The translations under genes and the position numbers were made by a program. Shown here one piece after another: positions 1 through 10,620 of a DNA stretch of 64,000 nucleotides. Position 1 is the first letter of the stretch. Each line of letters opens with the position of its first letter. The DNA comes from Odiellus spinosus (lineage: Eukaryota; Arthropoda; Arachnida; Opiliones; Phalangiidae), in contig OY987236.1 of assembly GCA_963920705.1 (NCBI GenBank), positions 13,468,886-13,532,885 of the forward strand, given 5' to 3'. Under the pieces are notes generated by a model, which did not search any database, was not told the origin of the DNA, and saw only the letters and a program-made list of their open reading frames with translations.

Positions 1-3
1 CAC

Positions 4-416
4 CAGGGCTCCCACCAAAATGTTAAAAAAAAATATATATATAGGGAAATAGCGAATTTTTCAGGCTAGAAATAGGGTGAAATAGGAACCAATTTAAGAA
101 GAAATGAGATCTTTAATTTTCACAAAATGACTTTTAAAGTAGGTTTTTTTTTGTAAAAGCATTTTACCACAAATCTGACTTTAATTTTATCACATTTTTT
201 CATGATATTATATCATACTGACTTAGTCAGTTTTTCTCTGTCAGTTTTTCGACTTAGCTTAAAATTTGGGTTCAATATTATAGGAAGCTGGTACTTTTAA
301 CCAAATTGACTAGAAATATGTTGATATTGGGACCAAAATCACGATTTTATGGTGATTTAGGGACCAAATCATGGGTAGGGGGTTTTAGGTATTTTATTGA
401 CCTGGAGGGAGCCCTG
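4..416. mobile_element. MITE, family A (hAT-like), short copy
   Basis: A 413-bp non-coding element. It starts CAGGGCTCCCACC and ends with the imperfect reverse complement (GGAGGGAGCCCTG). Both ends match the much longer element at 60154-61600 in inverted orientation: bases about 85-150 here match the reverse complement of about 61435-61505, and bases about 290-416 match the reverse complement of about 60154-60270. It therefore looks like a short non-autonomous relative of that element. It lies downstream of the last visible Rab24 exon, so it probably sits in a Rab24 intron. The 8-bp target duplication cannot be tested because only three bases remain on the left. Confidence 0.75.
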
Positions 417-518
417 CTTCACGCATATGTAAAAACAGCGTAAGATTAATTTGACAAGGCCAAGATTGCGCCGGGTTGCATGTCTGCTACTACTTAATTA
501 AAAAAAATATGTACTGAC

Positions 519-1195
519 CAACATTTTCTCCTGTTTTACTCGATGTCTCAAAGACTTCAGCCCCTATTTCATCCGCGTAATCCGTAGTTGTGTGATAATC
601 GACTTTGCGGTTGTGTTTATTGGACTGGATCAAATCCACTTTTGTTCCGCATAGATATAGCCTACAATTCTAAAGATTTGAAATTAAAATAATTGGCAGG
701 GTTAATGGATATATTTTGTATTTGACATATACCTCTTCGTGCTTTATTAACTCTTTGACCCAAAATTGTGCTCGTTCAAAACTAGTTTCATCAGATAAAT
801 CGTAACAAATAATAGCAGCTCCTGCCCCTCTATAGTAAATACGGCTCATAGACTCGTAACGTTCGCTGCCGGCAGTGTCCTAAGAAACTTTGGGTTACAG
901 TACAAAACTCTTAACTAAATAATATAAAAAATATCTAACCCAAACACCCATGGTTATAGGTCTGTACTCTTCAAATTCAATTCTTTTCGCACCAAAAGCC
1001 GCTCCTATTGTCTGGTTGCGAATAAAATATTGTTAGATGTAGCTTCAAAGTAAATTAGTATTTTTAAACAAGCTTTACATTTTGATATGGCACGCTGTCC
1101 CCGGAAAATCTATCGTGAAGAAACCTTTCAGCCAGACTAGTTTTTCCCCCGTATTGCTTTCCAAGCATAACCACTTTAAGGTCGATTTTACTCAT
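519..1195 (-). CDS. RAB24: Rab24 small GTPase, exons 1-4 (3' end outside window)
   Basis: Atypical Rab GTPase of the autophagy/late endocytic pathway. Exons on the minus strand are 1079-1195, 940-1011, 733-879 and 519-669, joined at GT-AG sites. The reading starts [20 protein letters not shown], with the P-loop at residues 12-20. PYQNTIGAAF covers switch [18 protein letters not shown] switch II (residues 63-79), and [10 protein letters not shown] is the guanine-specificity region. Serine 68 stands where most Rabs have the catalytic glutamine, a recognised Rab24 trait. Exon 4 ends in SSKTGEN plus the first bases of the next codons at a GTCAGT donor. The C-terminal exon with the cysteine tail is not found at 1-518 and is inferred to lie beyond the left edge, past the family A element. 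Confidence 0.93.
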
Positions 1196-2119
1196 TCTAA
1201 TTAAAGGATTATTAAAGAAATTATGGGATAAGGCGTTACCAGTTCATTAGATAACGTTTAAAAAAACGCCTGTCACATCGACATAGGCTTACAAGACCAA
1301 AATTGTTACCTTGTTTTAATGAAACTCCACGATAAAGGCACAAAATTTCTTTAGAGAAAAACGAATATTCTTCATGTTATTCCACCAATTTTATCACATG
1401 GGCTCAGTATAGTTAATAACTAAATTTGTTTAATGGCTATATCTCCAATAAAGGGTGGCCATTTTGATGTACTTAAAATTTCCTTAACATGTGACCCCAC
1501 AAGCTAAGTAGCTAACCAATTAGATGGCGACACTGCCGCTTTGTTTACATTTTGACCTATAGTCAATCCCACCTCGAGTTTACAGCAGTAGCAAAACTCA
1601 ACAGTAAATATATAGTACCGAGTGGGGAAGAGAAGCCAAGTGATGTGACGTCACCCTAACTAGAATGTTTCAGGAAGTAACGACAGAACTAAGGGGGTTA
1701 AACGCGCAAGGTTGCAAGAGATATTCGCTGTTAAACGCGGACATACATTCAATCCACCTGGTGAAAAACTGTAGAACTTAAAACAGGCAGTGGTTACGTC
1801 ATTACGTGACCCGACCACGTGCTCTTTTCCCCACTCTGGCCCGAAACTCGGCTAGATCTTATCACTATGGTTTATTTACCATAGAGATAAAGCTAGCGTA
1901 AGTTATTACATAATGGCAACTCGAGGTGAATTTGACTATAATTGGGCGCGTTCAGTAAACCAGGAACTATCGACACAAAACCATTCCATCGAGAAGATTT
2001 GAAATTTCGGTCGTTTAATTTTTTGCGCTGAACGGTAGTGAAAACTTTGCGCAATGTTAAGATGGCGTTATAACCACGTGAAATACAGCATCGATTTAGG
2101 TTAAAAACTAACGGTAAAT
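1196..2119. promoter_or_regulatory. Divergent intergenic region Rab24 / SLC25A26
   Basis: About 0.9 kb between two divergent start codons, so it must hold the promoters of both genes. A CRE-like TGACGTCA lies at about 1646 and CACGTG E-box-type hexamers occur near 1816 and 2075. Segment 1617-1846 is bounded by imperfect inverted repeats (GAGTGGGGAAGAG versus CTCTTTTCCCCACTC), so it may be a degraded MITE. No TATA box can be assigned with confidence. Confidence 0.4.
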
Positions 2120-2914
2120 ATGGACTCTTCTTTCGCCATCGCATTATTTAGCGGCGCCTTAGCTGGTTTAGCGGTGGATTTTACTTTATTTCCATTAGAC
2201 ACGATCAAAACTCGGCTTCAAAGCCAAGCCGGCTTTGCCAAATCGGGCGGTTTCAAAAGTATATACTCTGGAATCGGGTCTATCGCATTAGGATCGGCCC
2301 CGGGAGCCGCCCTTTTCTTTTGTTCGTATGAATCGGTCAAATCGCAACTCGGCAATACCGTGTCCTCTCACGTTATCGCCTCGATCGTAGGCGAAATCGC
2401 TGCTTGCATCATCAGAGTGCCAACGGAAGTGGTCAAGCAACGCGCTCAAGCGAACAGCCAACTGTCTAGTCTCGCCTCGTTCAAGGCCACAGTCGCTTCG
2501 GAAAACGTCAGAGGCCTGTACCGCGGATACGGAAGTACCTTAGCGCGCGAAATTCCCTTCTCTGTCTTGCAATTTCCATTGTGGGAGTTTTTGAAGGACA
2601 GCTGGAGCTCCCAGCAGGGGAGGCGAGTGGAATCCTGGCAAGCGGCTCTTTGTGGGGCCTTCGCGGGAGGATTCGCTGCGGCCTTGACCACTCCTTTGGA
2701 CGTAGCCAAAACGAGAATAATGCTGGCTGTCAAAAATGTAGACGCCGCGGCGGATGCTAGTTTTATAGTTGTATTAAAAGACATTTACAGGGATGGCGGA
2801 GTACGTGGGTTGTTTTCCGGTATAGCGCCCAGGGTAGCTTGGATTTCTTTAGGGGGCTTTATATTTTTAGGAGTGTATGAGAAAACTAGAGAGGTATGTG
2901 TAGGAATTATATAG
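2120..2914 (+). CDS. SLC25A26: Mitochondrial S-adenosylmethionine carrier (SLC25A26-type)
   Basis: Mitochondrial carrier-family protein of 264 residues, close to the human SAM carrier (274). It would exchange cytosolic S-adenosylmethionine for mitochondrial S-adenosylhomocysteine across the inner membrane. Three carrier repeats are visible through their PX[DE]XX[KR] signatures: PLDTIK at residues 25-30, PTEVVK at 101-106 and PLDVAK at 192-197. Each is followed by the RG-rich matrix loop and an even-numbered helix. RVPTEVVKQRAQ and GFAAALTTPLDVAKTRIM are typical of the SAM carrier subgroup. The whole gene is one exon, unlike its intron-containing neighbours, and is less AT-rich than the flanks. 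The start is the first ATG of the open frame, 5 bp after an AACGG context. Confidence 0.93.
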   Translation: MDSSFAIALFSGALAGLAVDFTLFPLDTIKTRLQSQAGFAKSGGFKSIYSGIGSIALGSAPGAALFFCSYESVKSQLGNTVSSHVIASIVGEIAACIIRVPTEVVKQRAQANSQLSSLASFKATVASENVRGLYRGYGSTLAREIPFSVLQFPLWEFLKDSWSSQQGRRVESWQAALCGAFAGGFAAALTTPLDVAKTRIMLAVKNVDAAADASFIVVLKDIYRDGGVRGLFSGIAPRVAWISLGGFIFLGVYEKTREVCVGII

Positions 2915-2954
2915 AATATAACCTTAAGAAAATGTTCATTTTCTTGGGAAATGT

Positions 2955-2971
2955 AATAAAAAATGCTTTAT
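2955..2971. terminator. Convergent poly(A) signals of SLC25A26 and the START-like gene
   Basis: AATAAA on the plus strand at 2955-2960 lies 41 bp after the SLC25A26 stop and is followed by a long T-rich tract. An AATAAA on the minus strand at about 2966-2971 follows the stop of the opposing gene (3018). The two transcripts therefore end almost on top of each other. Confidence 0.6.
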
Positions 2972-3017
2972 TATTAAAAACACATTTGATCATGTTTTTT
3001 TTTTTTGTTTTTTTTTT

Positions 3018-4711
3018 TTATGGATCAAGACTCATATGTCTTTGTAGTCTGTCTAGGCGCAACCAATGTTTGGCCATTAAATCTTGAATTTTGAAAAAGA
3101 AGCCTGACAACCAGGATAGTCGTATTGTTACGTTAGCCGTCATTGAGGCCGAATTACCCTTTACGGAAGCCGTAGTAGGCAAATCTCGAAAGTTCATATG
3201 ACTATTTTCGTAAACTGTAAAATCGGATTTAAAATAAACAAATTAATGCCAAGGTCAAATTATTAAAACTCCTCAAAACTCTAGTATTAGGCGTACCGCA
3301 AAAAAAGTGATGCACACACGTGGTATAATCCGAGGATATGATGTAATATTTGTTTTCCGGTTTGACCACATAATTGGCCAGGGTCAGAATGGGTTGACTC
3401 CCTACTAGATGATGATCATTTTGTTCTAAAATGACTGAATAATGCCATTCAGGGTGCAAATATTTATCCGACGTAATTTGAACGATTCGCCTAGAATTTA
3501 ATTCTTTTTTAGTCAATAGACGATAACAAATTCTGACTACGTCTCAACCTTGAAAAAATGGACCATCTTCCGTATAAACGGGTTCTATTTAACGGCTCTT
3601 TTTGTTAGTTTCAAGGTTGGAAAATGTATAGAAAATCCTACACTTTGTACCAGCCTTGAAAAAAGGGACCATCTTCAATACAAACGGGTGCTTTTTAACG
3701 GCTCTTTTATTCGTTTCCAAGATTATTTTATAATACGGCCTATTCTACTTGGAGATGGTAGCTCGCACAAAGCCAGACTAGCTGTTATCTCTTAAATGAT
3801 TTGTTAACTAAAAGTTAGTTATCTCATCTTTGCTGCATGCTTCTAACCAATGAGACAGGTTATAAAAGATATTATAGCTCATTGTTTCCAGGTGCAAAGA
3901 TAAAGAAAAATAAGGCATGGAGGGTTTTGTTTTAAACGTGGTCGGAGACATGAAATAATTTAAAGGGATAATGACAAGCAGACAATAAATTAAATGGCTT
4001 CCTCCAAAAAAACGTAATTTTATAATCTAAGCCTCATCGATTATGTTAAACGGTTAATTGAAATGGGCTGTCAAAGTCGGTTGCAGGAGAATATATCCAA
4101 TCGTCTACTCAACCCGACAAAGGTCTTATCTGGGAAAATTCATTGTAGTTAAAAGGTTTGGTTAGACTATAATGGAACGAAATATTGTTTCAAATTTGTC
4201 TTATTGTATGTGTAAAGATTTGTGTATAGGGAGACAGCAGTCTATCAAAGGCTTCTATCTTTCGCCTCGGTGTCATTCTGACAATAGGGAAATTACGTCA
4301 TTTTTCCTCCCCTTTGCCTTGACCTTTTGCCGTCTCTTTTTTAAAGGTATCCCAGTGTTACTACATGTAGGAGGGGCGTAGCCTAACCAATCGTTATTGG
4401 CCTAAAAAGCTGACATTGAATGCTTTTGATGGTATAAACTAGCTCCCGCCCCCTTCATACCGAAAATTGGATACATTTATAAAAGAGTTCCTTTAAACTT
4501 ACGTTTTTGGATCGGAAGCCTTGAAATGGCTCAAATCTGCTACTAAGTCCCAAACGTATTTAGCGGTTCTTCCCCTGATGACCATGGAATGTGTCGCGGT
4601 AGTGATTCCAATCCTCATTAGCATAAACCATCGGATTAGGTAAATAGCCACCAAAAATGCGCATATTTTCCTGATGGAAATTTTACCCAAATTAAATCTC
4701 CTCGGTGGCAT
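3018..4711 (-). CDS. Membrane-anchored START-like (SRPBCC-type) protein, unrecognised
   Basis: Three exons on the minus strand: 4503-4711, 3297-3490 and 3018-3214. Donors are GTAAGT and GTACGC, phases 2 then 1, and together they give an uninterrupted 199-residue protein. Residues 1-15 are basic (MPPRRFNLGK...). A hydrophobic helix follows at about 15-33 (ICAFLVAIYLIRWFMLM). Then THSMVIRGRTAKYVWDLVAD at 41-60 resembles the first strand and helix of START/COQ10/polyketide-cyclase folds. EWHYSVILEQ and KYYIISSDYT look like the later strands, and a tryptophan/aromatic amphipathic segment (WLSGFFFKIQDL) closes the protein. The lipid-binding fold is inferred; I cannot name an orthologue. An in-frame upstream ATG at 4730-4732 would add seven residues. 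The gene diverges from INPP5A and converges on SLC25A26. Confidence 0.7.
3546..3722. repeat. Two-copy repeat inside an intron
   Basis: Two copies of a roughly 70-bp unit (about 3546-3616 and 3651-3722), separated by about 35 bp. Both start CCTTGAAAAAA and run through GGACCATCTTC and TTTAACGGCTCTTTT to a TTTC(A/C)AAG end. The unit's own ends form a short inverted repeat. The copies lie in intron 1 of the START-like gene and look like a degraded MITE duplicated in tandem. Confidence 0.6.
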
Positions 4712-5828
4712 TTCTCGCTCCCGCGCACGCAAGTGCTTATATTCATTTATAGGACACGGAAAAAGCGAGATGGTAAAAATACATAGCGCCCCTCTGTATA
4801 AAAACTTACATCGATGGGATATTAAATTTCATTGATTATCATTCCCTATTTAAGATTAAGGACTTGAAAGAGACTCCCCGTTGGTTTATCATAGGCCTTT
4901 TATTGGATTTAAGTTTTGAAAAGCTTCTACTTCCTAGCTGAAAAAAGCTTAGTAAAGCTATATCCACCTTGAAACGTTTGATGAAACCATGGATTAATTA
5001 TACGTGCGTAGGCACGTATAATTAATCCATGATGAAACTAGGGTTGCAACCCTCGGTTGCAACTCCGTATTCTTTTCAAATTTCTATTTTTTCTCCCGCA
5101 AAGCTGTAACATATTAGGATTTATATGAGCTTCACGAAATTTTTGAATTATCCATACACGATGACTCAAAGTATATTGTATTTCCAAATTCGAATTGATT
5201 TATTTTTTAACATTGTTTGAAAATGTTTTTCACAGCGTTAGGGGAGTTAAAAATAGGAAAATTTATGACTATTATCGCTTTCTAAAAGTAAATTACGATC
5301 TTCGAAATTTATTGAACTTATCCCCCCTGGCCCTTTTCATTTGAAGAAAATAAAAAAAGTAAAAGGAATTTCCCCCTCCCTCGTGTTTTTTTATTATCAC
5401 GAAAAGTTAACCCATTTCTCAAAAAGATTCTGTTTGAAGTGCCGATTACGTCAAGTCACGTGGTTGATTGACGCAAATTCGGCGCGCGTTTGGGGGGCTT
5501 AGCAGAAACCAGGACTGCAAAGGGGGAATAGAATTGGGAGAGAGAGTTTAAAACAAGAAAATACGGCGGAAATCGCGACGGAAGTGGAAAAAATAGTGAA
5601 ATTTGTCTGCACTAGCGTTGGCTTTGGCTTTCATAATATCGGAGATCTGTCTTTTGCTTTTTATAAACATCGGGTTTTTTATGACCAAAGGGGGTCACGG
5701 AGTCCACTGCGTTCTCCATTGAAATTTTCCTTGGCTTTTCCTCGTAGTCCGGCGAAAAAAAGAGTGGTTCAAAGGGTGAACGGTCAGCGCGGGCTTCGGG
5801 GCTGCAGAGCCTGTTTCAGAGGAAAGCC
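4712..5828. promoter_or_regulatory. Divergent intergenic region START-like gene / INPP5A
   Basis: About 1.1 kb between opposing start codons. It contains the perfect hairpin at 4988-5031 and a GTTGCAAC palindrome repeated at about 5043 and 5055. A GC-richer stretch at about 5440-5828 is presumably the INPP5A core promoter and 5' leader. The INPP5A leader also reads through an out-of-frame open frame that overlaps its start codon. Confidence 0.4.
4988..5031. repeat. Perfect 20-bp inverted repeat with 4-nt loop
   Basis: Arms 4988-5007 and 5012-5031 are exact reverse complements (CATGGATTAATTATACGTGC) around a GTAG loop. It stands alone and has no flanking run of T typical of a polymerase III terminator. 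It could be a recent foldback or the residue of a small palindromic element. Confidence 0.85.
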
Positions 5829-8800
5829 ATGGAACTCTCGAATATTCCCGTACTTCTAGTTACGGCGAATGTGGGCTCCATATTTCAGGATGTAAGTACC
5901 GAATTAATTTAATAATAATATAATATGAGTTCAATATTCAGTTTGTGCCGGGATAAAATGATAAGGCCTACGCCTATTTACTAACGAGGCTTAGCAATAA
6001 CCCATTTTCCATTTTTCCAATTTTCAAGCCTTTGCTTATAATCTAGATCATACCATACTGATTTTTGCCAATCATTTTAAATGATGGCAATTATAATTAA
6101 GTTAGCGTTATAGCAATTATAAAGTTAATGCACTTAGACGAAATTTATGTTGTTTTTTTGCAATTAAGTCTATATTTAATGCAATTAATACGCAAGAGTA
6201 ATTGATATTAGATGTTCGGTCATGGACTCGAAGCCATGCTCTGCCTTAGGCAAATTTGTGTCTCTGTAAATGTAGAACGTGTTTAAAATCAAGATTAATA
6301 ATTATTTTCAAATATACGCAGCCGGAGTTCTTGCTAAAAACATGGGTGAAAGAATTTTTGGCTGTAAGTTTTATTTGACATAAAATTGTAAAGTAAACGT
6401 TAACCTAATGCTTTTTTTTTGGAAACTACGACAGACTGTAAAGAAATTTCAACCCCAATTCCTCGCATTACATTGTCAAGAAGTAGGGGGTAAAAATTAC
6501 GAAGAATCGATGATATATGTTCAAGATTTTGTCAGGTATAGTAAATGTGGTTTTCATTCATTTCATTATTATTTTCACTCAAATAACCTCTGAAGACCAT
6601 TCCCTCTTTCTTTACGCTATATTATTGAATATTCAATTTTTAGGTAATGCAAAATTTTATTCCTAATATTTAAGGACACTCATGGCTAGTGAAGAGTTAA
6701 TGAACTTTGGACAAGTCCGAGTATTTTTAGACGAAGATTACAGCTGTACGGAGAAATTCACGGTAATTTTTTTATCATTTATGAAGATGTACAATCACGC
6801 TTTAGTTTCTTAGTCTAATCATTTTTATCAAAGGCTCTAGGGAACTTGTATTTCGTACACAATTCTATCGAATCAGTTCAGATATATGACTTTCAAGGTA
6901 AAAAATCAATTGGCTGTTAATCTTTGAAAACATTTGATGATATTTTTTTTTATTGTCCCTCAGACTTAGTCTTTGTACCAGTTGTTGGCAAAGAAGTTCA
7001 CTCGGGTAATATAGAAAAGGTCACAACTAAAGAAAAGGCCAAATTTCCGAAGGAGTTTTTTCCAGAAGTAATTATAAAACTAAAATAGTGTTGAAAATAA
7101 GAGTCGAGTCTCACAAATTGCTGATTTATATAGTGTAAATGGTCCAGGAAAGGTTTTATGAGGACGAGATGGATTCTCAATGGAACAACGCTTGACCTCA
7201 TCAATATTCATCTATTTCACGATGCCTCTAATATCGTGGCTATGGAAACAGTTTAGTCCATTTTGATATACTTGTAAATTAATTACAACACATTTCTTGC
7301 ATGAATTAAGATCAAATTTTTTGTCACAGTTCCCATCATCATATACCAAAAACAGGCGACACGCCTTAGAATATACCTTGAGGAGATTCCAAAGTGACAG
7401 TTATGGAAAGGCTCCGTTCATTATATTCGGTGATTTCAACTTTCGATTAGATACATCGGGAGTTATTAACGTAAGTAGACGTAGCGAAAGATGATAGCTT
7501 CAGGATTGTACTAGTTAAAATGTTTCGCTTAACGTAGAGGCTGACCAACAAAGCAGCTCCCATTTTGGTAAAAAACCCAAAAAATGGCGAGATTGTTAAA
7601 GTGATGTATCGAGATCCGACCAATGAGAAAAGAGTCCTATTGACTTTGGAGAAGAAAATGTTTGAAGTTGAGAGTCACGAGGATGTTTTCCTTAGAAACA
7701 GTCAAAAATGGGTGAGAACTATAACCTCAAAATTCCCTGTGGAGACTTAATTCTTTCGTTGATTAAAGCTGCACGAATATGACAAGGAGCTGCAGTCGTT
7801 CAGAGACAGCGTTTTTGAATATCAAATAAACTTTCATCCCAGGTAATTATATTAGTTTGCGAAAGATGTTTTATCGTGTCACTCGTGAATGATTTTTCTT
7901 TTTAGCTACCCATTCAGGGAAGATGCTTTAGGCGCGACTTCGTACATGAGAACTCGTTGCCCATCGTGGTGTGATAGAATTCTTCTCAGCAAATCTGCCA
8001 AAGCCCTTGTTGTGACGGTATATGATATTTTATCAAGGATTTTTCAATCAAAGTCTTTCATATAAAATTGTTTCATTGTAGAATCCTGAAGAGAATGAAA
8101 ATGCTCAGGTTGTTTATCAGTTATTGGGAGAGTCTGTCTGTATGGGTGATCATAAGGTCAGTTTTGTTTTTGCTGTTTTTACGACTATTAGGATATGATG
8201 GGATTGAAAAAAAACTGTGATGGGTTTTAACTATATCTTTTAATATCTTAGTACTATATCAGTTTTTTGTCTAAATTACCTATAGTTCCTAATACTAATA
8301 TTATTCAAGTTTCAGTATCTGTTAAACCGTGATTATCAAACAATATTTTTGTGGGTTTCACATCATAAAAAAAAAGTTCTCTAAAATAGCGCTAAATTAA
8401 TTTCTAACTATTAGTTTGAAATATATTTTCATTTCGAAACCAAATATAATGGCTAGCACTTAGGAATAATCTTTATCAAATTGTAATGAAAACTAATTAT
8501 CTAATTTTCTTCATTGCTTCAAATGGATAATCTTTTTGGACCTCTTTTTGGATCAACTCTATTCAGCCTGTATTGCTAAGCTTCAAACTCCGCCCCATGG
8601 CAGGTAGGCAGTCTGAACGTATTTCTGATCCCGTTAACTCTCAGTCACACCCTAAAGTCCCCTGTCGAAGAGCTTTGTCGAACCCCGTTGAACTGTTTCC
8701 AAATATCAACAAAAACAATGTCCCTAATTATTGGCCAAATGGCGAACCATCCTCTGAAACTCCGGATCCCTTAAAAAGTTTGAACCAAGCTAATCCGCAA

Positions 8801-9334
8801 CATCCCGTGGCTCGTCGCGTAGTTAGTGAAAGCGCTGTTCAAGGACAAAGTCACGAATCGTATTTAAAGAAAACAATCGATAAACTGAAGCTTCACGGTG
8901 GTAGTCCCTTTTCTCTTAGTCGAAAATCTAGCAGGTGTACCGGTCATCATTCCTCTTCTTCCGAGGAATGGTACGCGAATAACTTAAATTCGGAAAATAC
9001 CGAAGGAGAAATTGAACTCGATCGCTCCGAAAGGGTTGATGAACGATTATCGGGAGAACTTGCTGGTTTGTTAGAGCCCAAAAACCAATATAACCAATCA
9101 GGCGATAGTAAACCCAGTGTAGAACAAGATATAAGACTAATTAAAGAAGTTTTAAATCCCATTGCGGTGGATGATTCGGTCTGCTCCTCTAAAAGATCGC
9201 GAAACGAAGCCGTTTTATCCGATTCCGTTAGTGATTCTTCGCGAAATCCCGCTTTGAACTCTGTCAGTGCCAATGACCCGTCCTCAAATTTGTCCGAAAG
9301 GGGCAATTGTTTGAAGTGTTGCGTTATTTTGTGA
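5829..9334 (+). CDS. INPP5A: Type I inositol-polyphosphate 5-phosphatase, long CaaX isoform
   Basis: Hydrolyses the 5-phosphate of Ins(1,4,5)P3 and Ins(1,3,4,5)P4, ending calcium signals at membranes. Thirteen exons: 5829-5891, 6322-6363, 6435-6535, 6675-6762, 6834-6897, 6964-7067, 7134-7250, 7330-7470, 7538-7711, 7769-7842, 7906-8017, 8082-8156, 8567-9334. They give 640 residues in one frame. Catalytic motifs are present: LALHCQEVGGKNYE in exon 3, IHLFHDASN in exon 7, FGDFNFRLD at 226-234, CPSWCDRIL at 341-349 and GDHK at 382-385. Human INPP5A has about 412 residues; here the last exon adds roughly 230 serine- and charge-rich residues after the phosphatase domain. The end is CCVIL: a CaaX box as in the human protein (CVVQ), but with terminal leucine, which favours geranylgeranylation. 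Confidence 0.93.
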
Positions 9335-10620
9335 TTTTTTTTTATGCGGATATTTCACTTTGCAATGTCTTGTTTTTTCTTCCAATTTTATTATTATACA
9401 TACTCTTGGTTTTCGAAGTTCTTTAAACTTCCTTCGCAAAATATATTGTTTTGCATGTGAGTATCCAATTATCTTACTCATTTTGGATTTTTTTTTAACT
9501 ATGATTTCTCAGTCGGTTTTTGGAGACTTAAATCATTTTGGGGAATGACTTTTGCATTTGAATTAAAGCACTTAACAATCACTTTTTTTATTCATTTTAA
9601 TTTATTCAAAAATGCATGAATGCTTGTTTTTTTTTTTTTTTTTTTTTTTTTGTACTTTTACCTTTTAAAGATTAGATTGGTTCTTCACTCTTAGAAAATG
9701 CTTTACGTCTCTTTTAATAGACTTGGAAATTAAAAGGAATAAACCCTAAATAAGTGTTCAAGTTTCTGAACACCCTAGAGAGTTTTAAATTTAAACTTAT
9801 GCGCACCACCTGTAACTATAGGAAAACAGTGCTTCATCTCGGTGTCATTTTTATCTAGCTGCAGATGGAAATTAAGTGTGTAACGGTTTTAGGCTTACCC
9901 AGAACTTAGGTCAGGGAAAATCTTGAAAAGTGGGGGAATTGGGATTACATGTCAAAGAAAAGCAACTAAATAATTGCGTCAAAAGGTCAGGGAATTTCAT
10001 CACAGTGGATTGTGTCAGATAATTTCATGTAAAAGGAGAATATTAATTTGGAAAAGGGGAAAAGGTCATAGATGATCTGGAGAAATAGGGAATTTGAAAT
10101 GTCAAATTTTGTGACAAGCCCTATAGGTTGTCCAGATAAGTTTCTCAAGGGCAACAATTTCAGTAACTTAAACAATAGACAATGTCCTTATAGGAAAACT
10201 TGAAAAACCAAAAGTGATGTTTAAAATTTTTATTAATGGCAAACAGTACAAGAAAAAGTAACCATGTGTGTGTCTTCCTATTCTTTTAGAAGCCATGCAC
10301 TAGGTTTTGTTAGTTACTACTTCTGCACTGTTTGCCGTTAGAGGGCGCATATGAACGCTGTTTTGTTATTCATCTATATCTATTAAGATAATTTTCCATG
10401 GACCATCTCCATTGTTATTAGTTTTAGCTTAAACCTATAGGGAGCATAATTATCTAACTTCCTACCAATCTCTTCTTCATTGACTATATTTTGGTCTTGT
10501 TCATTATTTTGGTCACTTATTTAGGGTTATATTCCTGGTTTAACCAAGTTTTCTATCAAAATTTAAGGATACCCTAGTTATAATCAATCCTACAAATATT
10601 TTCTAACACTTTTTTTAAAG
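9335..10620. other. INPP5A 3' UTR / last-intron sequence
   Basis: No coding exon seen. ATTAAA near 9561 is a possible poly(A) signal for the long isoform. A T-tract of about 27 lies near 9627-9651. About 9900-10170 carries CAGGGAATTTGAAA-type fragments of a dispersed hAT-like family (also at 11.9-12.5, 38.1 and 50.0 kb). About 10285-10385 matches the core (GTTTGCCGTTAGAGG) of the family C MITE that is complete at 62925-63251. Confidence 0.45.

Noticed and set aside
2446..2784. 112-codon open frame antisense to SLC25A26
   Set aside because: It is the mirror of a strongly coding region with conserved carrier motifs on the other strand; no own motif.
5584..5859. 91-codon frame overlapping the INPP5A start
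   Set aside because: Out of frame with INPP5A, no ATG at its start, arginine/serine-rich leader composition; treated as 5' leader sequence.
8947..9306. 119-codon antisense frame within INPP5A exon 13
   Set aside because: Shadow of the serine-rich coding tail; no splice or family support.
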